From positions 62,001 to 126,000 of the forward strand of contig MU006109.1 in NCBI GenBank assembly GCA_010093705.1: a stretch of 64,000 nucleotides of DNA, given 5' to 3'. The notes under the pieces were generated by a model. The model ran no database searches, was not told the DNA's origin, and was given only the letters and a program-made list of their open reading frames with translations. This stretch comes from Patellaria atrata CBS 101060. Taxonomy: Eukaryota > Ascomycota > Dothideomycetes > Patellariales > Patellariaceae. The stretch's first letter is position 1. Every line of letters starts with the position of its first letter. This document shows, piece after piece, positions 32,331-43,132 of the stretch. Both the position numbers and the translations under genes were made by a program.

Positions 32331-34323
32331 ATTTTACAATTGCTACTCAAATGAGCCTTCATTCTTAGATTATGGAATAATTCGGTGGAGGGTCACGAAC
32401 CTGCAGACCGTTGAAAAGGTAGCATTAGGGAAATCCAAAGATATTAGGAAAGCCGGTCAACAGCTGAAACGTAGGGAACAATCAGAAGAAATGAGGAAAT
32501 GAAAGGAAGAGGGAAAAGGACGAAAAGGAAAAAGGTCAAACGAAAAACGTGTCGAAAAATGCTTCTAAGAACAAAGATTGAAGCTCCTTTCAATGTTGGC
32601 GGTAGGGTTTAGATATGTATAGAGGTCAATCACTTGACGAAGAAGAATGGACGCGCCGACGATGCGTCATTCGCAGTGAACCTACAGTAAAATCCCGTTT
32701 CTTAGCGCCTACATCCATCTTTGAGGAAGAAGGTTATAAGAAGTATTCGATTGAATGGTGTTTGTCCTACACCGAACGAAAAAGGTACGTCTTGCAACGG
32801 GTTATTAATGGCTTGTCATTGGTTAGCTAAAATAAGTGCAGCTCGTGCAGCGCTTAAAACTTATCGTCGGGAGAACATAAACACATCTCAAAGCCCCCGA
32901 AAAGCAGCGTGTGCATCGCATCAGTTGGAATAGAAGAGACCCGCTTCATTGCGTACTGTTGCTCTGAATCGACGAAAAGTGTAGATTTTGGGGGTGGCGA
33001 GGTATGAAGCATCTCAATGTTGTTGCAATATAATACCTAGTGGAGAGAGAGGCTCAACCTCGCCGAGGTCAGGGAAGCTATTTTGAAGGTTTGCTGCGTC
33101 AGCATTCAATTGTCCAGAAGTAAAATAAAATGTTGTACGGCAGATGATTGGCAGCGACTGCAGATAGAAATGTTGGTTCTAGTATGTTGAACGTGTGGAG
33201 AGAGATGGAGGATTTTCTAGGTACTGAGAGCATTCAGATGCCTTGGTAATTTTGCTGCATTTACAAATTTCCACGTGATCTCCTACCTGAACCCCGCATT
33301 TCACGTGATGGGTAAAGTTCTTTGCCGCAAGCGGCGGGGATTCCTCGGTTCCTTGATCCTCGGAGTCCAAATCGTTGGGAATTCGAGAGGGGCCACCTCA
33401 TGCACGAGCCACCGTTGATTTTTTGACGTCCAAGCTAAGGTAAAAGGGGGTCATATCAACAGTTTATACCTTACAGTAGCTGCATCTTTGATTGATCCTT
33501 TTCTTTACTACTGAAGTACGTCTATCATAATTACTACCCTGATGACTAGCGTGAATTACCTGCTTGTGACGTTTAGGTTTGCTCTATAGCACCAAAGATA
33601 CTCTCAATCCAGCCTTTGACGTAGCATGTCGTGCATATTCAACATGAAAATATCGGTCCAGAAGGCTGCAGAGACCTCCAGATAGGTACTCTGTAGGTCC
33701 GCACTGGTACCGGATATTGAATTCGTATTGATGATAGACGTTACGGAGTGCTTCAATTCCTACCTACTCTCCCCATTCTAGCAAAACTAATACGAATTGA
33801 CCGTTTTCTTTCAAGACCCACAAAATCCCTCTCGGCAATCCAATTTCTTATCTCTACCCTCTTCTTTCGTCCCTTTGTGAAGAGTACGAGAAAATTCTTT
33901 CAAAGCTGAAGTGACAAATCCCCTTATCGTTCTCTCGGTACAAAATTCCTTCCAGACATTTTCTTTCCATTTCTAGCTGTCTATTCTTCTACCCTTCCCC
34001 ACTTACTCCCTTTCATAACCCTACCACACCTCATGCCTGCCTGCTTTACATATACCTACACTTTGTACTACTAGCTTCTCACTCGTTCCTCTCATCATCG
34101 CTCGCTTCTATCCATATCCCGCCTGGGCTCGATAAGCTTTGCCATTGCAACTCTCACCAAAGCTTTAGTATCATTACCGTTCGTTCTTTGTTAATTCCAA
34201 ATCCCGTCTTCCGCATTTGGGCGGATGTAAATTTGATATTGTCAATACACTGCTTGTAATACTTAATTGTCCCGTTTTAAGAAACTCGACCTTATACATC
34301 AATCTTTTAGCCTTTCTGAATTC
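32331..34323. promoter_or_regulatory. Long divergent intergenic region with probable Prm10 leader and uORF
   Basis: About 2 kb between the divergent CFEM and Prm10-like genes. The last ~550 bp are pyrimidine-rich and look like a long 5' leader. Within it an ATG at 34033 opens a 13-codon reading frame (MPACFTYTYTLYY) closing at 34074, which could act as a uORF if transcribed. TACCTTACAG near 33467 and CTAAGGTAA near 33434 belong to the motif noted at 2.3 kb. No protein gene is supported. Confidence 0.4.
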
Positions 34324-37149
34324 ATGGACACTCCTCGAGAATCCGGTTATCAGGGCTCTGATCGACCATCCCCGACCAGGGAAGAAGATAATAATATCCC
34401 AGAAAGTCACTCTAGACCTAGTAATGGCCGTAAACCGCAAAAGAAACGCGTCGGGTTTACATCCGGAGACTCATCTGAACCACATAGCCGCCGCTCAACA
34501 AGTTATCCCGATATACAGATCACGGACGATGAAAGCCCACTGGATACCAGAGAGTTGACTGGAGAATTCAGTCGTGCCATGTCTGGATACTTCAATGGTT
34601 CTGATACTCCTCTGTCTGACCGCTTGCAAGATAGGACGCCATCATACCAAGAACTTTCCTCCGAGTTACACAAAATTCTTAGCCAACCTTTTGTAGCTAA
34701 GCCTAAACCGGCTATTCGAAAAACCGGATCATCTAACCATTCTCCGGCTGAGTTTGCTTATGATGGGGCTTCGTATGATTCCGCCACCGACGATGATGAT
34801 ACATACGCCGAGAAGTTACAGTCTACTCTCCGAGCGCAGGAACGAGCAAAAAAGTTAGCAGTAGATCTTGGGAGTAACTCTGAACCCTTATCTCGCAAGA
34901 ATTCGATCGAGTTGACAACCTTTCCGCCAGGGCATGGTAGCTCCGCGCACCTTATGGGTGATCGGGTCGGTCAGAGCCGCCAAGAACCCCGAAGACCGAA
35001 TGATGGGTGCTACGATTCTGAGGATGACCATTCAGGAACTGAAAAAGAATACCAAAAGCGTGTCCATGACGAAGCACGTAATCTCGTAAGGTCACATACT
35101 TGGGAACTTAATGAAGAGAATACATCCGCAGGCTTTCGTTCTGGTCAAGTAACTCCGGATGAAGAACAAAGATTTATCCATAATTATGTTCCTAAGCCAA
35201 AGAAGTATAAAGGGGGTATTCTATCGTCTCTGATGAAGTTATATGGAGCGGGTTCAGAGTCTCTACAAGTAGGCTTTGGAGGACATCTCCCAGGTAGCCG
35301 TAGTCGACGAAATAGTTTTGAGACACTAGAAACTCCCCGCGGTTCGCCACCAGAATCGGGGACTACCACACCGAGGACAAAACATTGGTATCAACGAAGC
35401 TCTGATCGTCCATCTTCAGTTTCATCCCTTGCACAGCTTGTGGGGTCATCATCAACCCTGGCCGGTACTGCTGGTAAAGAATTCAGTGAAGATGTTACCG
35501 ATAAACTCCGAAAGTACGGCCGACAGGCAATGACTAAGCGCCCGAAGTCTAGCTCAAAGCAGAAAAAAGCACGACTAGAGGATGAAATCAAAATTACCGT
35601 ACATATCGCTGAGATTATCTCACGTCAAAAGTACCTAGTGAGACTCTGCCGAGCACTGATGCAGTATGGAGCACCGACACATCGGCTAGAAGAGTACATG
35701 AAAATGTCTGCTAGAGTACTCGAGATTGAGAGCCAATTCCTTTATATCCCTGGCTGTATGATCATATCTTTTGACGATTCATCGACGCATACGACCGATA
35801 TTAGGCTTATCCGAACACCTCAAGGTATAGATCTCGGAAAGCTACGAGACACTCATGAGATTTATAAAGAAGTTGTTCACGACATAATAGGTGTCGAAGA
35901 AGCGACGCAACGACTCAAGAGCGTTATGGACAGACCACCTAAGCATAAGCCATGGAAATTGATCCCCATATACGGTCTTGCGTCCCTGGCTGTCGGTCCT
36001 TTTGCGTTTCAGGCTAGACCAATTGATCTTCCAATTTCTTTCTTCCTAGGGTGCCTTCTCGGTATTATGCAGCTTATTTTAGCTCCCAGGTCTGATTTAT
36101 ATTCCAACGTCTTTGAGATCTCCGCAGCAGTTATAACGTCTTTTTTAGCCCGCGCTTTTGGTTCTATTGAGTTACATGGTGAACCTCTGTTTTGCTTTTC
36201 CGCTTTAGCGCAATCAAGCATTGCCCTCATTCTCCCCGGATATACCGTACTCTGTGCAAGTTTGGAATTGCAATCTCGCTCCATCGTAGCTGGTTCCGTA
36301 CGCATGGTTTACGCTATTATCTATTCCCTGTTCCTAGGTTTTGGCATAACTATTGGTACCACTATATATGGTATTATGGACCACAAGGCGACATCAGCAA
36401 CGACTTGTACCGATTCGATGTCTTCTGGCTGGTACTTTCTGTTCGTTCCGGTATTTACCCTCTGCCTTATTATCATAAACCAAGGAAAGTGGAAACAGGT
36501 TCCTGTGATGATGTTTATCGCCTTTACTGGCTATATCGTCAACTTTTTCTCATCGAAGCGCTTTCCGGGGAACACACAAATCAGCAACACGCTTGGTGCG
36601 CTCGCTATAGGTACGATGGCGAACCTCTACTCCCGGCTAGGACGTCATGTAGACAACTGGTGGATGGATATATGGGAACACCATATTGAACCAAGCTTAA
36701 AGCGTGTTAAAAACGTCTTCCGCTCAAAAACACAAATTTCTCACGAACGTCGTGAATCCAAACGTTCAGCTTCGTCCGGTGCTTCTAGTCCAACTTTGAC
36801 GAATGAAACTTACTCCCCTAATATTCCTCGTTCTCGAAAGGTCGGCTACGGACTCGCTGCTGCGGCCATGCTTCCTGCCATATTTGTCCAGGTTCCGTCT
36901 GGTTTAGCAGTCAGTGGATCCTTAGTTAGCGGTATCACATCTGCGGATCAAATTACACGAAATGTAACTGGGACTACGGTAGTAACCAGTGGAAATGATA
37001 TGGTGGCGAATGCAAGAATAAACAGTGTAGCGTTCACTGTCGGATTCAGCGTCATTCAAGTTGCTATCGGCATCACTGTGGGGCTATTCTTGAGCGCTCT
37101 TCTTGTTTATCCATTTGGAAAGAAGCGAAGTGGACTCTTTAGCTTTTGA
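34324..37149 (+). CDS. Prm10-like ThrE/DUF1212 membrane transporter
   Basis: Intronless; starting at the ATG at 34324 (MDTPRESGYQGSDRPSPTRE) it encodes 941 residues. About 450 N-terminal residues are charged and disordered. The soluble ThrE N-terminal domain begins near ITVHIAEIISRQKYLVRLCR, with ALMQYGAPTHRLEEYMK and IPGCMIISFDD. Then come ten or so membrane helices: KLIPIYGLASLAVGPFAF, LPISFFLGCLLGIMQLIL, FEISAAVITSFLARAFGSIE, SALAQSSIALILPGYTVLCA, and finally VGYGLAAAAMLPAIFVQVPS and VAFTVGFSVIQVAIGITVGL. This is the fungal form of the ThrE family (yeast Prm10, a pheromone-regulated membrane protein). ThrE exports threonine in Corynebacterium; no substrate is established in fungi. The reading frame is open further upstream but has no earlier ATG in good position. 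Confidence 0.88.
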   Translation: MDTPRESGYQGSDRPSPTREEDNNIPESHSRPSNGRKPQKKRVGFTSGDSSEPHSRRSTSYPDIQITDDESPLDTRELTGEFSRAMSGYFNGSDTPLSDRLQDRTPSYQELSSELHKILSQPFVAKPKPAIRKTGSSNHSPAEFAYDGASYDSATDDDDTYAEKLQSTLRAQERAKKLAVDLGSNSEPLSRKNSIELTTFPPGHGSSAHLMGDRVGQSRQEPRRPNDGCYDSEDDHSGTEKEYQKRVHDEARNLVRSHTWELNEENTSAGFRSGQVTPDEEQRFIHNYVPKPKKYKGGILSSLMKLYGAGSESLQVGFGGHLPGSRSRRNSFETLETPRGSPPESGTTTPRTKHWYQRSSDRPSSVSSLAQLVGSSSTLAGTAGKEFSEDVTDKLRKYGRQAMTKRPKSSSKQKKARLEDEIKITVHIAEIISRQKYLVRLCRALMQYGAPTHRLEEYMKMSARVLEIESQFLYIPGCMIISFDDSSTHTTDIRLIRTPQGIDLGKLRDTHEIYKEVVHDIIGVEEATQRLKSVMDRPPKHKPWKLIPIYGLASLAVGPFAFQARPIDLPISFFLGCLLGIMQLILAPRSDLYSNVFEISAAVITSFLARAFGSIELHGEPLFCFSALAQSSIALILPGYTVLCASLELQSRSIVAGSVRMVYAIIYSLFLGFGITIGTTIYGIMDHKATSATTCTDSMSSGWYFLFVPVFTLCLIIINQGKWKQVPVMMFIAFTGYIVNFFSSKRFPGNTQISNTLGALAIGTMANLYSRLGRHVDNWWMDIWEHHIEPSLKRVKNVFRSKTQISHERRESKRSASSGASSPTLTNETYSPNIPRSRKVGYGLAAAAMLPAIFVQVPSGLAVSGSLVSGITSADQITRNVTGTTVVTSGNDMVANARINSVAFTVGFSVIQVAIGITVGLFLSALLVYPFGKKRSGLFSF

Positions 37150-37362
37150 TCTGAGGTTTCCGTCGTTTTGATGTTTATAGACAAAGTTTTTTCTGTAGGG
37201 AGTTGATATTTCCCTCCACTGTTAATAGCTATAAACGTGCTCCTCTATTTCAATGGGATGCATGGTTTAACACCCGAGGGGTGGTACCTTATGTCACGCG
37301 TTGCCGCAGGGTGTTGGAAACTGAGCAATTTCACCAATTAAAAGTTACAACTAAAAAATCTT

Positions 37363-39390
37363 TCAAGTGCTAATCTGACACTGAGCAGTAGCAATAACCG
37401 ACTCGGCCGACTCCGATATCACTGTCAGTTCGACAGTAGCAGCTTGCGTAGCATTAGTCGTAGCAGCGACAGCGACGATAGCAACAGCGAAACCACCGAA
37501 TTCAACTGCAACGAGATCATTAGGTAACTCGACACGCCAACCTTCCTCGCTCGTTTGCGCACTGAGTCGGTATACGTCTGACTTGAGGTATCTCGATAGA
37601 TCTTGCGGATGCTGCCCACCAGCAACATAAGACCCGGTATTCGTCAGTTGGAAAACGCACGCGGTGCTCCTTTCCCTCAATGTGGTATTATACCCAGGTG
37701 CTACCTTTCCTTGGGACAGTTCTACACCGTGCTTACTCGAGCCGCTCCCGTCTAGTGACCGGACCGCAACCGTGTAGGACAGCATACCCATCTCATCACG
37801 GTGCTTCTCAATGACGTAGAGATGCAATCTATTCGCCTCGTCCACATATTCAAACTCGCTTCCTGATCGTGTCCCGGCGTGGAAAAGCGCATCAGCCAAC
37901 TGTCGATAATCTCCTAACGTGATCATCGCCACCGTTCCGTCAGGTCGGTAAAAGTCAATAAGCTCGATATCCTGAGGGTTTGCGTCGATGGTCCATTGGA
38001 ACGGTGCCGGCGCCCTTCCGGCATCTTTTGACTTGCTGATCATGACACCTGAGTCTGGCGTGAAACTATCAGCGCCCATACGATCAACTACCTCCAACAT
38101 GTAGCTGTTGAAACCACCACCGTCGCAAAAGACATCGCTACTGATATTGCACCGTGGTGAACGGTCCGTGTCCATCAGGACCCGGATTCCTAGTAAGCCT
38201 TCTGGACCAGGATCTACGGCCCGCGCCGTCAGTCGCGCAACGACGACTCCCGAGTCCGCTAATGCCTCTCGTGAAACCCGCAACACACTTTCGTTTGACG
38301 CCAGTCCGAGCTGCAATTTATCCCGCACTGTATGTAATGACCCCAGGGACCCCCCTTGCACCGCCGGAATCTGCCACCGCGTATGCGGACCACCCGGGCC
38401 ATTAAAGGAGCCTCTCGACATCATGGACCATGGCCCCGTGTACGATCGTCTTAGGGGCACACCATACGGGTTATTGTAATTATCCCCGATATCAAGTAAA
38501 TGGCTAAGTTCATGGGCATAGACACCCATACCTGAGCTCTCCGCCTGGGTCGACGACCCACCTCCGGCATTCGGCCATATCGTCGCCGCGGCTGCCCACG
38601 AAGTCCAGTCCACATATCTTGTACGGGCGTAATTAGTGTCATTGTTTATGCCCGGTTGCTTCGGGGGTCCAAACGCATCTGGCACCGCTTCTTTCGTCTG
38701 GAACTTCATCTCGCCGAACTCCTGCCATGTTGAGGACTCGTCTTGGCCTGCGGACAGAATGAAAACGAGCTCGTACGCGTCGGCTGAGGCATTGCCGATG
38801 TCAGCCCGCCAGGCGTTTATGGCATCGGTCCGGATGTTCAGGTTGCATCGGAAGCCGGTGACACATTCGCCTGGGTTCATGTCTTGGCTGATGCCGTACT
38901 GGAAGGATTGTGCGGGCATCTTGTATGGCCCAAAGGCCGTGAGATCAACCCCGAAACGGCCTCCTGAGTCCCCCATCCAGTACTCATGTAGGGTGTGTCC
39001 CCTATTTATCGAGGATGGTGTGTTTAAAAGGTCACGGTAGAATTCCGAGACGTCCGCGCGGGTGAGGTTCGAAGCGATAGGTTGCGGGTTCCCGAAGATA
39101 GTAGAGTTTGGCGGTTTCGTGATGGTGAAAGTCACGTCCGGGTAGTCCAGGACGAGCAGTGCGATGTTGAAGTTGCGAAGCCTACCCCGTTTAGATGGGT
39201 TGGACCAGTCAGTAGAGGGGATAGGAACGTAATCGGCCCAAGTCATTGCCGCGGGATCGACCCAGTTTTGAGGATCCAGGACCGCGAAGGGGTCGGTAGG
39301 GGCGGAGACGGGGAAGGTAGAGGTGAGAATAGGGAGGAGAGATAGGGCTGTTAGGAAGACCCAGAGGTCTCTAATACGTAGACCTTTCAT
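37363..39390 (-). CDS. Secreted M6-type zinc metalloprotease
   Basis: An intronless 675-residue protein. A hydrophobic signal segment (LWVFLTALSLLPILTSTFPV, residues 9-28) marks secretion. LRNFNIALLVLDYPDVTF (71-88) opens the family's strand, followed by FYRDLLNTP and HEYWMGDSGGRFGVDL. The catalytic motif HELSHLLDIGDNY is at 293-305, with zinc ligands His293, His297 and probably Asp303 and base Glu294, and GPWSMMSRGSFNGPGGPH follows as the structural Met-turn-like region. M6 peptidases (immune inhibitor A type) are mainly bacterial, and fungal members are scattered. The C-terminal ~300 residues are beta-rich. It likely degrades extracellular proteins. I see no break. A DUF or neighbouring M-clan assignment is the main alternative. 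Confidence 0.83.
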   Translation of the reverse strand: MKGLRIRDLWVFLTALSLLPILTSTFPVSAPTDPFAVLDPQNWVDPAAMTWADYVPIPSTDWSNPSKRGRLRNFNIALLVLDYPDVTFTITKPPNSTIFGNPQPIASNLTRADVSEFYRDLLNTPSSINRGHTLHEYWMGDSGGRFGVDLTAFGPYKMPAQSFQYGISQDMNPGECVTGFRCNLNIRTDAINAWRADIGNASADAYELVFILSAGQDESSTWQEFGEMKFQTKEAVPDAFGPPKQPGINNDTNYARTRYVDWTSWAAAATIWPNAGGGSSTQAESSGMGVYAHELSHLLDIGDNYNNPYGVPLRRSYTGPWSMMSRGSFNGPGGPHTRWQIPAVQGGSLGSLHTVRDKLQLGLASNESVLRVSREALADSGVVVARLTARAVDPGPEGLLGIRVLMDTDRSPRCNISSDVFCDGGGFNSYMLEVVDRMGADSFTPDSGVMISKSKDAGRAPAPFQWTIDANPQDIELIDFYRPDGTVAMITLGDYRQLADALFHAGTRSGSEFEYVDEANRLHLYVIEKHRDEMGMLSYTVAVRSLDGSGSSKHGVELSQGKVAPGYNTTLRERSTACVFQLTNTGSYVAGGQHPQDLSRYLKSDVYRLSAQTSEEGWRVELPNDLVAVEFGGFAVAIVAVAATTNATQAATVELTVISESAESVIATAQCQIST

Positions 39391-40638
39391 CCTGTTCCTT
39401 CAATCTCAATTGAAAGTTTCTAGCTGGGTACAGTATAGTATGGAATATCACTCCCCCCTCTATTATCCACGCTCACTTCCTGCGCCGGCCAATATCACAA
39501 GAAAGAACTTCGTCAACGAGCGAGCGTAGCTTAACAGCTCCATCACATATGCTGGTGGGAGAGTCCGTTTCTAAATACAAGTCTGCCCCCCCTCCTCCCC
39601 CAACCCCCCGTACCACAAACGGCGGGGCCGCACAATAGCAGGTACAAGAGGTATATATTGGCAAACTTTTCTCCGCATGCCAAGCTGCGCGTTCCCCTGT
39701 CCCGCATCATCGTTGATAGCTTAAGGTGCTACCACCTGCTAGAACGGGTTTGGAACGTCGTTTTGTGTGTAGATAACCGTTATTGAAGGCGTACCAGAGC
39801 ACCGATGCTTGTCGACGTATGACGAATTGATATGGTACAAGAGGTGAGGTATCTTTAAGCGAGGGAGATGAGTTAATGTAGGTTAGATACGGTTTGTGCG
39901 GGTCGTGATTATGTAAGCAGAGCTTTTCTTGACGACATGGGAGTTGATGGGTGTCATCAGGGTATGTCTTCGACAATGTTCATCATTTACTTTTGCTGGG
40001 GAATATCCTCATTTGCAATGGTTCTTGCAGCTTACCAACAGTACGAAGCACTACTTCTACGGAGGTAATTATAGGCAAACTCTTTTCCACTCTCACATTG
40101 AAGACTAAGGGGGCCTCCCCTTCCCCATAGTCGCTTCTCCTGCGCTTGGCGATAACGCTCTTTTAGTCCTGATGAGACCAAGAATAGCTTCTTTCAAACC
40201 GTTGTGTGCATATGGAATGTAGAATTATGATTGTTGTTTGAAGAAGTTACAGATCTAGGTCAAGGTACTTAAATAATAGTGCGATTGCAGCGAAAGAGAC
40301 CATATAAATCACACGGCCCAGCTAAATCATGGACTTTACTAGACCAGGGTATTTCTCACACGAACCCAGATTATGCACCGTGACCGACCGATCATGTAGC
40401 AAAGACTATAACCTGCGAGCGCTATCTCCCTGGGCGCATGGAGCTTGTCAGTGAGGTATAAAACGCAAAGCTTCCTTTATATCTATCTTTCTTCCATATC
40501 AATTTGAAAAATATTCCCCTTCTCCGCGATCAGGTCGATACAATTGTTGTCTGCTTCAGAACTGGAATCAATATTGAGGAAGAGTATACTCTGTGCAACC
40601 AGCAATTCTCACATCATTGGTAGTGAGGTATATCATGA

Positions 40639-40872
40639 CTACAAGATGGAGACTGCGGTCATCATTCCTTCCTCCTTAAATAGACATGTTACTGGATTAT
40701 AATTGTGAGAATACCAACTATGTCGGATAGACTCCTGTACTGCTTCCGCTGCTTCATTCCTTGGGTTAGAAACGAGTCCGAGTCCCTCAAAACCCTGGAA
40801 TTGCGGTAATACTCCGACCACCAAGAAAAGAAATGCTGAGGTTGACGAGCAATACCGGGTGAGGTTTGTCAA
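40639..40872 (-). pseudogene. Possible 5' fragment of a GH47 alpha-mannosidase-like gene
   Basis: The 77-residue ORF opens with a secretion-type segment (SSTSAFLFLVVGVLPQFQGF). LGLVSNPRNEAAEAVQESIR and then HSWYSHNYN resemble the start of GH47 1,2-alpha-mannosidases, where an EAV..AF..SW..Y helix follows the signal peptide. A GT donor-like site follows directly, but no later mannosidase exon appears in the next several hundred bases. It is either a truncated relic or a chance resemblance. Confidence 0.25.
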
Positions 40873-40924
40873 GGCTCAACCTCAGATGGAAGCTGAAAGG
40901 TATATTGCTACATATACATGAAGC

Positions 40925-41118
40925 TTAAACTTAAGGAAAGAAAGTAAAAGAGAGTATTAGAACAGCGTGAGCTGTTCTATTAAAGTACAACATGACTAAG
41001 CTACTGGATCATGCATGGAGATTAAACTTAAGGAAAGAAAGTAAGAGAAAGTGCCAGAACAGCGTAAGTTGTTCTATTAAAGTATAGCATAGCTAAGCCG
41101 CTGGATCATCCAAGGCAC
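40925..41118. repeat. 97-bp direct duplication with internal hairpin
   Basis: Two adjacent copies begin TTAAACTTAAGGAAAGAAAG at 40925 and 41022 and both end near CTGGATCAT. Each contains an 8-bp stem: AGAACAGC/GCTGTTCT (loop GTGA) at 40959-40978, and AGAACAGC/GTTGTTCT (loop GTAA) at 41056-41075, where the one stem change would pair G-U in RNA. Copies differ at roughly a tenth of positions. Confidence 0.85.
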
Positions 41119-43132
41119 TTATACCTATCGGGTCTAACCCGTGACAAGGTTGATCACGATCATTACTGAAGAACTGCATAGACATAAGGAACCATCCTCT
41201 GCTGCTAAAAGAAAAACGCCACAATTGAGAACCTCCTTTTTCAACGAAGACTTAGGCGACAATTTCACGTTGAGAATACTTACATAGAGAAGTCCGATCT
41301 CTCAACAATGAGCGGGGAATCGCTGGTGTTAGGTTTCCCTTCACCCGGACGTACATTTTGAGGAAGATCGAGAGAAGGAGGCTTCTAGTTGAGGGGATTT
41401 ATACCCCTTTTCCCCACAGTCTGTAGAGGTCGGCGGACAGTCACAGTTGACTGTCCTGTGTCATCCCCCTGGCGTGCCATAGTATAAGTGGGTCTCGTCA
41501 TAACTCCGTTTTCCACACCGCTTTTTCAGGATGCATTCAAGATATGGTATTTATTAAGTCCTTTCTCTTCACTTTTGGTACATCTTTTCAGTATTGTGTG
41601 AAGCTTAATTATTGACATGGGTATCATCTCGCGGATCTTGTGTTCGAATGGAAGATTAAAATTGCCGTAAGTCGCCATAATCTTCGAAAGAGCGCAAAAG
41701 AAAAGTAATAAATCCTGCGAGCTAACCAGTAGAGATATGTCACATCTTCGATACAACACAGTCTTCCATTAAACTCGGGGTTTCCCTGGTTGTATGACAG
41801 AGCTTCATATATCTTAGGTGAGATTCGGACATCGTCTTATGATGAAACCTAGGTATCCATGTGATGCACTTACCAAGTTCCATGAAGATGATGAAGAGCA
41901 TTGCCAGCTCTAGAGAGTCCCTTTGCCACAGATCTCAGAGTACAAGAAAATATGCGATAATCTCGAACATGACTAGCAAAAGCTGAAGAGGATCACCATA
42001 TTAAATCATTTACGAGCCCTTTTACAGACACAATACAACAGAGCAATGGCTTCAAAGCCCCTTGAGAGTGGCCGAACACAAAGCACACAGATGGTCAAGG
42101 TCTCGGCTATCTGAAGATGAGTAACAGAAGTTTTCTTTTGTCATCCCATCCCTAGACCTCTATGCGTCTATATCAACAAAGATTTATGTTGATGCTAGAT
42201 TTAAGAGCGACGGCAGAACTTATATTCCCTTATTCCTTGGCCCACGAATAGGAAGTGCTGAGCTGTATGCTCAGGAGAACCGGTCACTGGGCTGCTTCTC
42301 CTGCACATAGCGTCAGACCAACGGTACCATGATTCGATCCGCTGATCTTTCCCTGTGTCGTGCATTCAAGTAGATAAGGGGAGGCTGTCATTAAGGTCTT
42401 CTCTTATCCACTTACTACAATCATTCGAATCCACAGTCCCCTCTCGAAAATGGTATGATTGATTTAAAGTACGAGGAAGGTCGGGAATTAACGGGATCGT
42501 CTTGTTCCTCAACCACAGATACAAGATAATGGGTTCAATCCAGGGATCCTGCCCGAAGGAAGCTAAAATACATTATTATATTATTATAGAGCAGAATCCT
42601 ATGATTTGTGACCGGGAGCAAGGAGATGTAATGACACTGATGAATAACTTTCGCTTGTGATAATAATGCTCTTAGACTAGCGTGGATGGTATGTACCATC
42701 ATCGCGAAGTGTGAATTAACATGGAAAGAAAATTCGGATTGGTAGGACTGATCTGGGATTTGCTCGCTCGAAGGACGAACACCGGATTTTGAGAATAGGA
42801 GCAGATAAACATTTGAAAATTGTCCCCGACCAAAATCCACCCTTAGCAAACAGTATTGAATTTTGTGCATTGACGGATCCATAAGGATGTGGAACATTGT
42901 GGGTTTATATAATCTTGGATTAGCCGTTGATCGGGCAGGTCACGGTGGACAATTGCATGACTATCTAGACGTCAGTAGCATGATGTGATCTGGTGCTATT
43001 TTATGATGCATTCTGTCACTTGGGGCTATGTCTCCGTGACTGAAAGATCCATCCACCAGCTAAAGGTATTCGCACCCGAATTGTAATTGACTTGCTCATT
43101 TTCCATTGACCTTGAAACTCGACACTACCACA

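Larger units (their letters stand above)
39391..43132. other. Gene-poor 3.7-kb region
   Basis: The longest stretch without a supported gene. It holds a C-rich run (39580-39608), a short mannosidase-like fragment (40639-40872), a 97-bp direct duplication (40925-41118) and a perfect 9-bp inverted repeat with 4-bp spacer at 41435-41456 (GGACAGTCA/TGACTGTCC). Small ORFs at 41526-41759 and 42535-42897 on the minus strand look random. I could not identify a transposable element, although duplicated and hairpin sequence makes an eroded one possible. Confidence 0.5.

Noticed and set aside
32615-32830. 71-residue charged plus-strand ORF
   Set aside because: No family, no supporting exons, lies in a promoter region.
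42525-42560. GGGTTCAATCCAGG resembling a tRNA B box
   Set aside because: No matching A box or acceptor stem can be folded around it.
42535-42897. 120-residue minus-strand ORF in the gene-poor region
   Set aside because: Low-complexity hydrophobic text with many Ser/His/Ile and no recognisable feature.
39391-43132. Transposable element or LTR relic in the gene-poor gap
   Set aside because: I could find no terminal repeats with target duplication and no transposase or polymerase-like text; only the 97-bp duplication is demonstrable.
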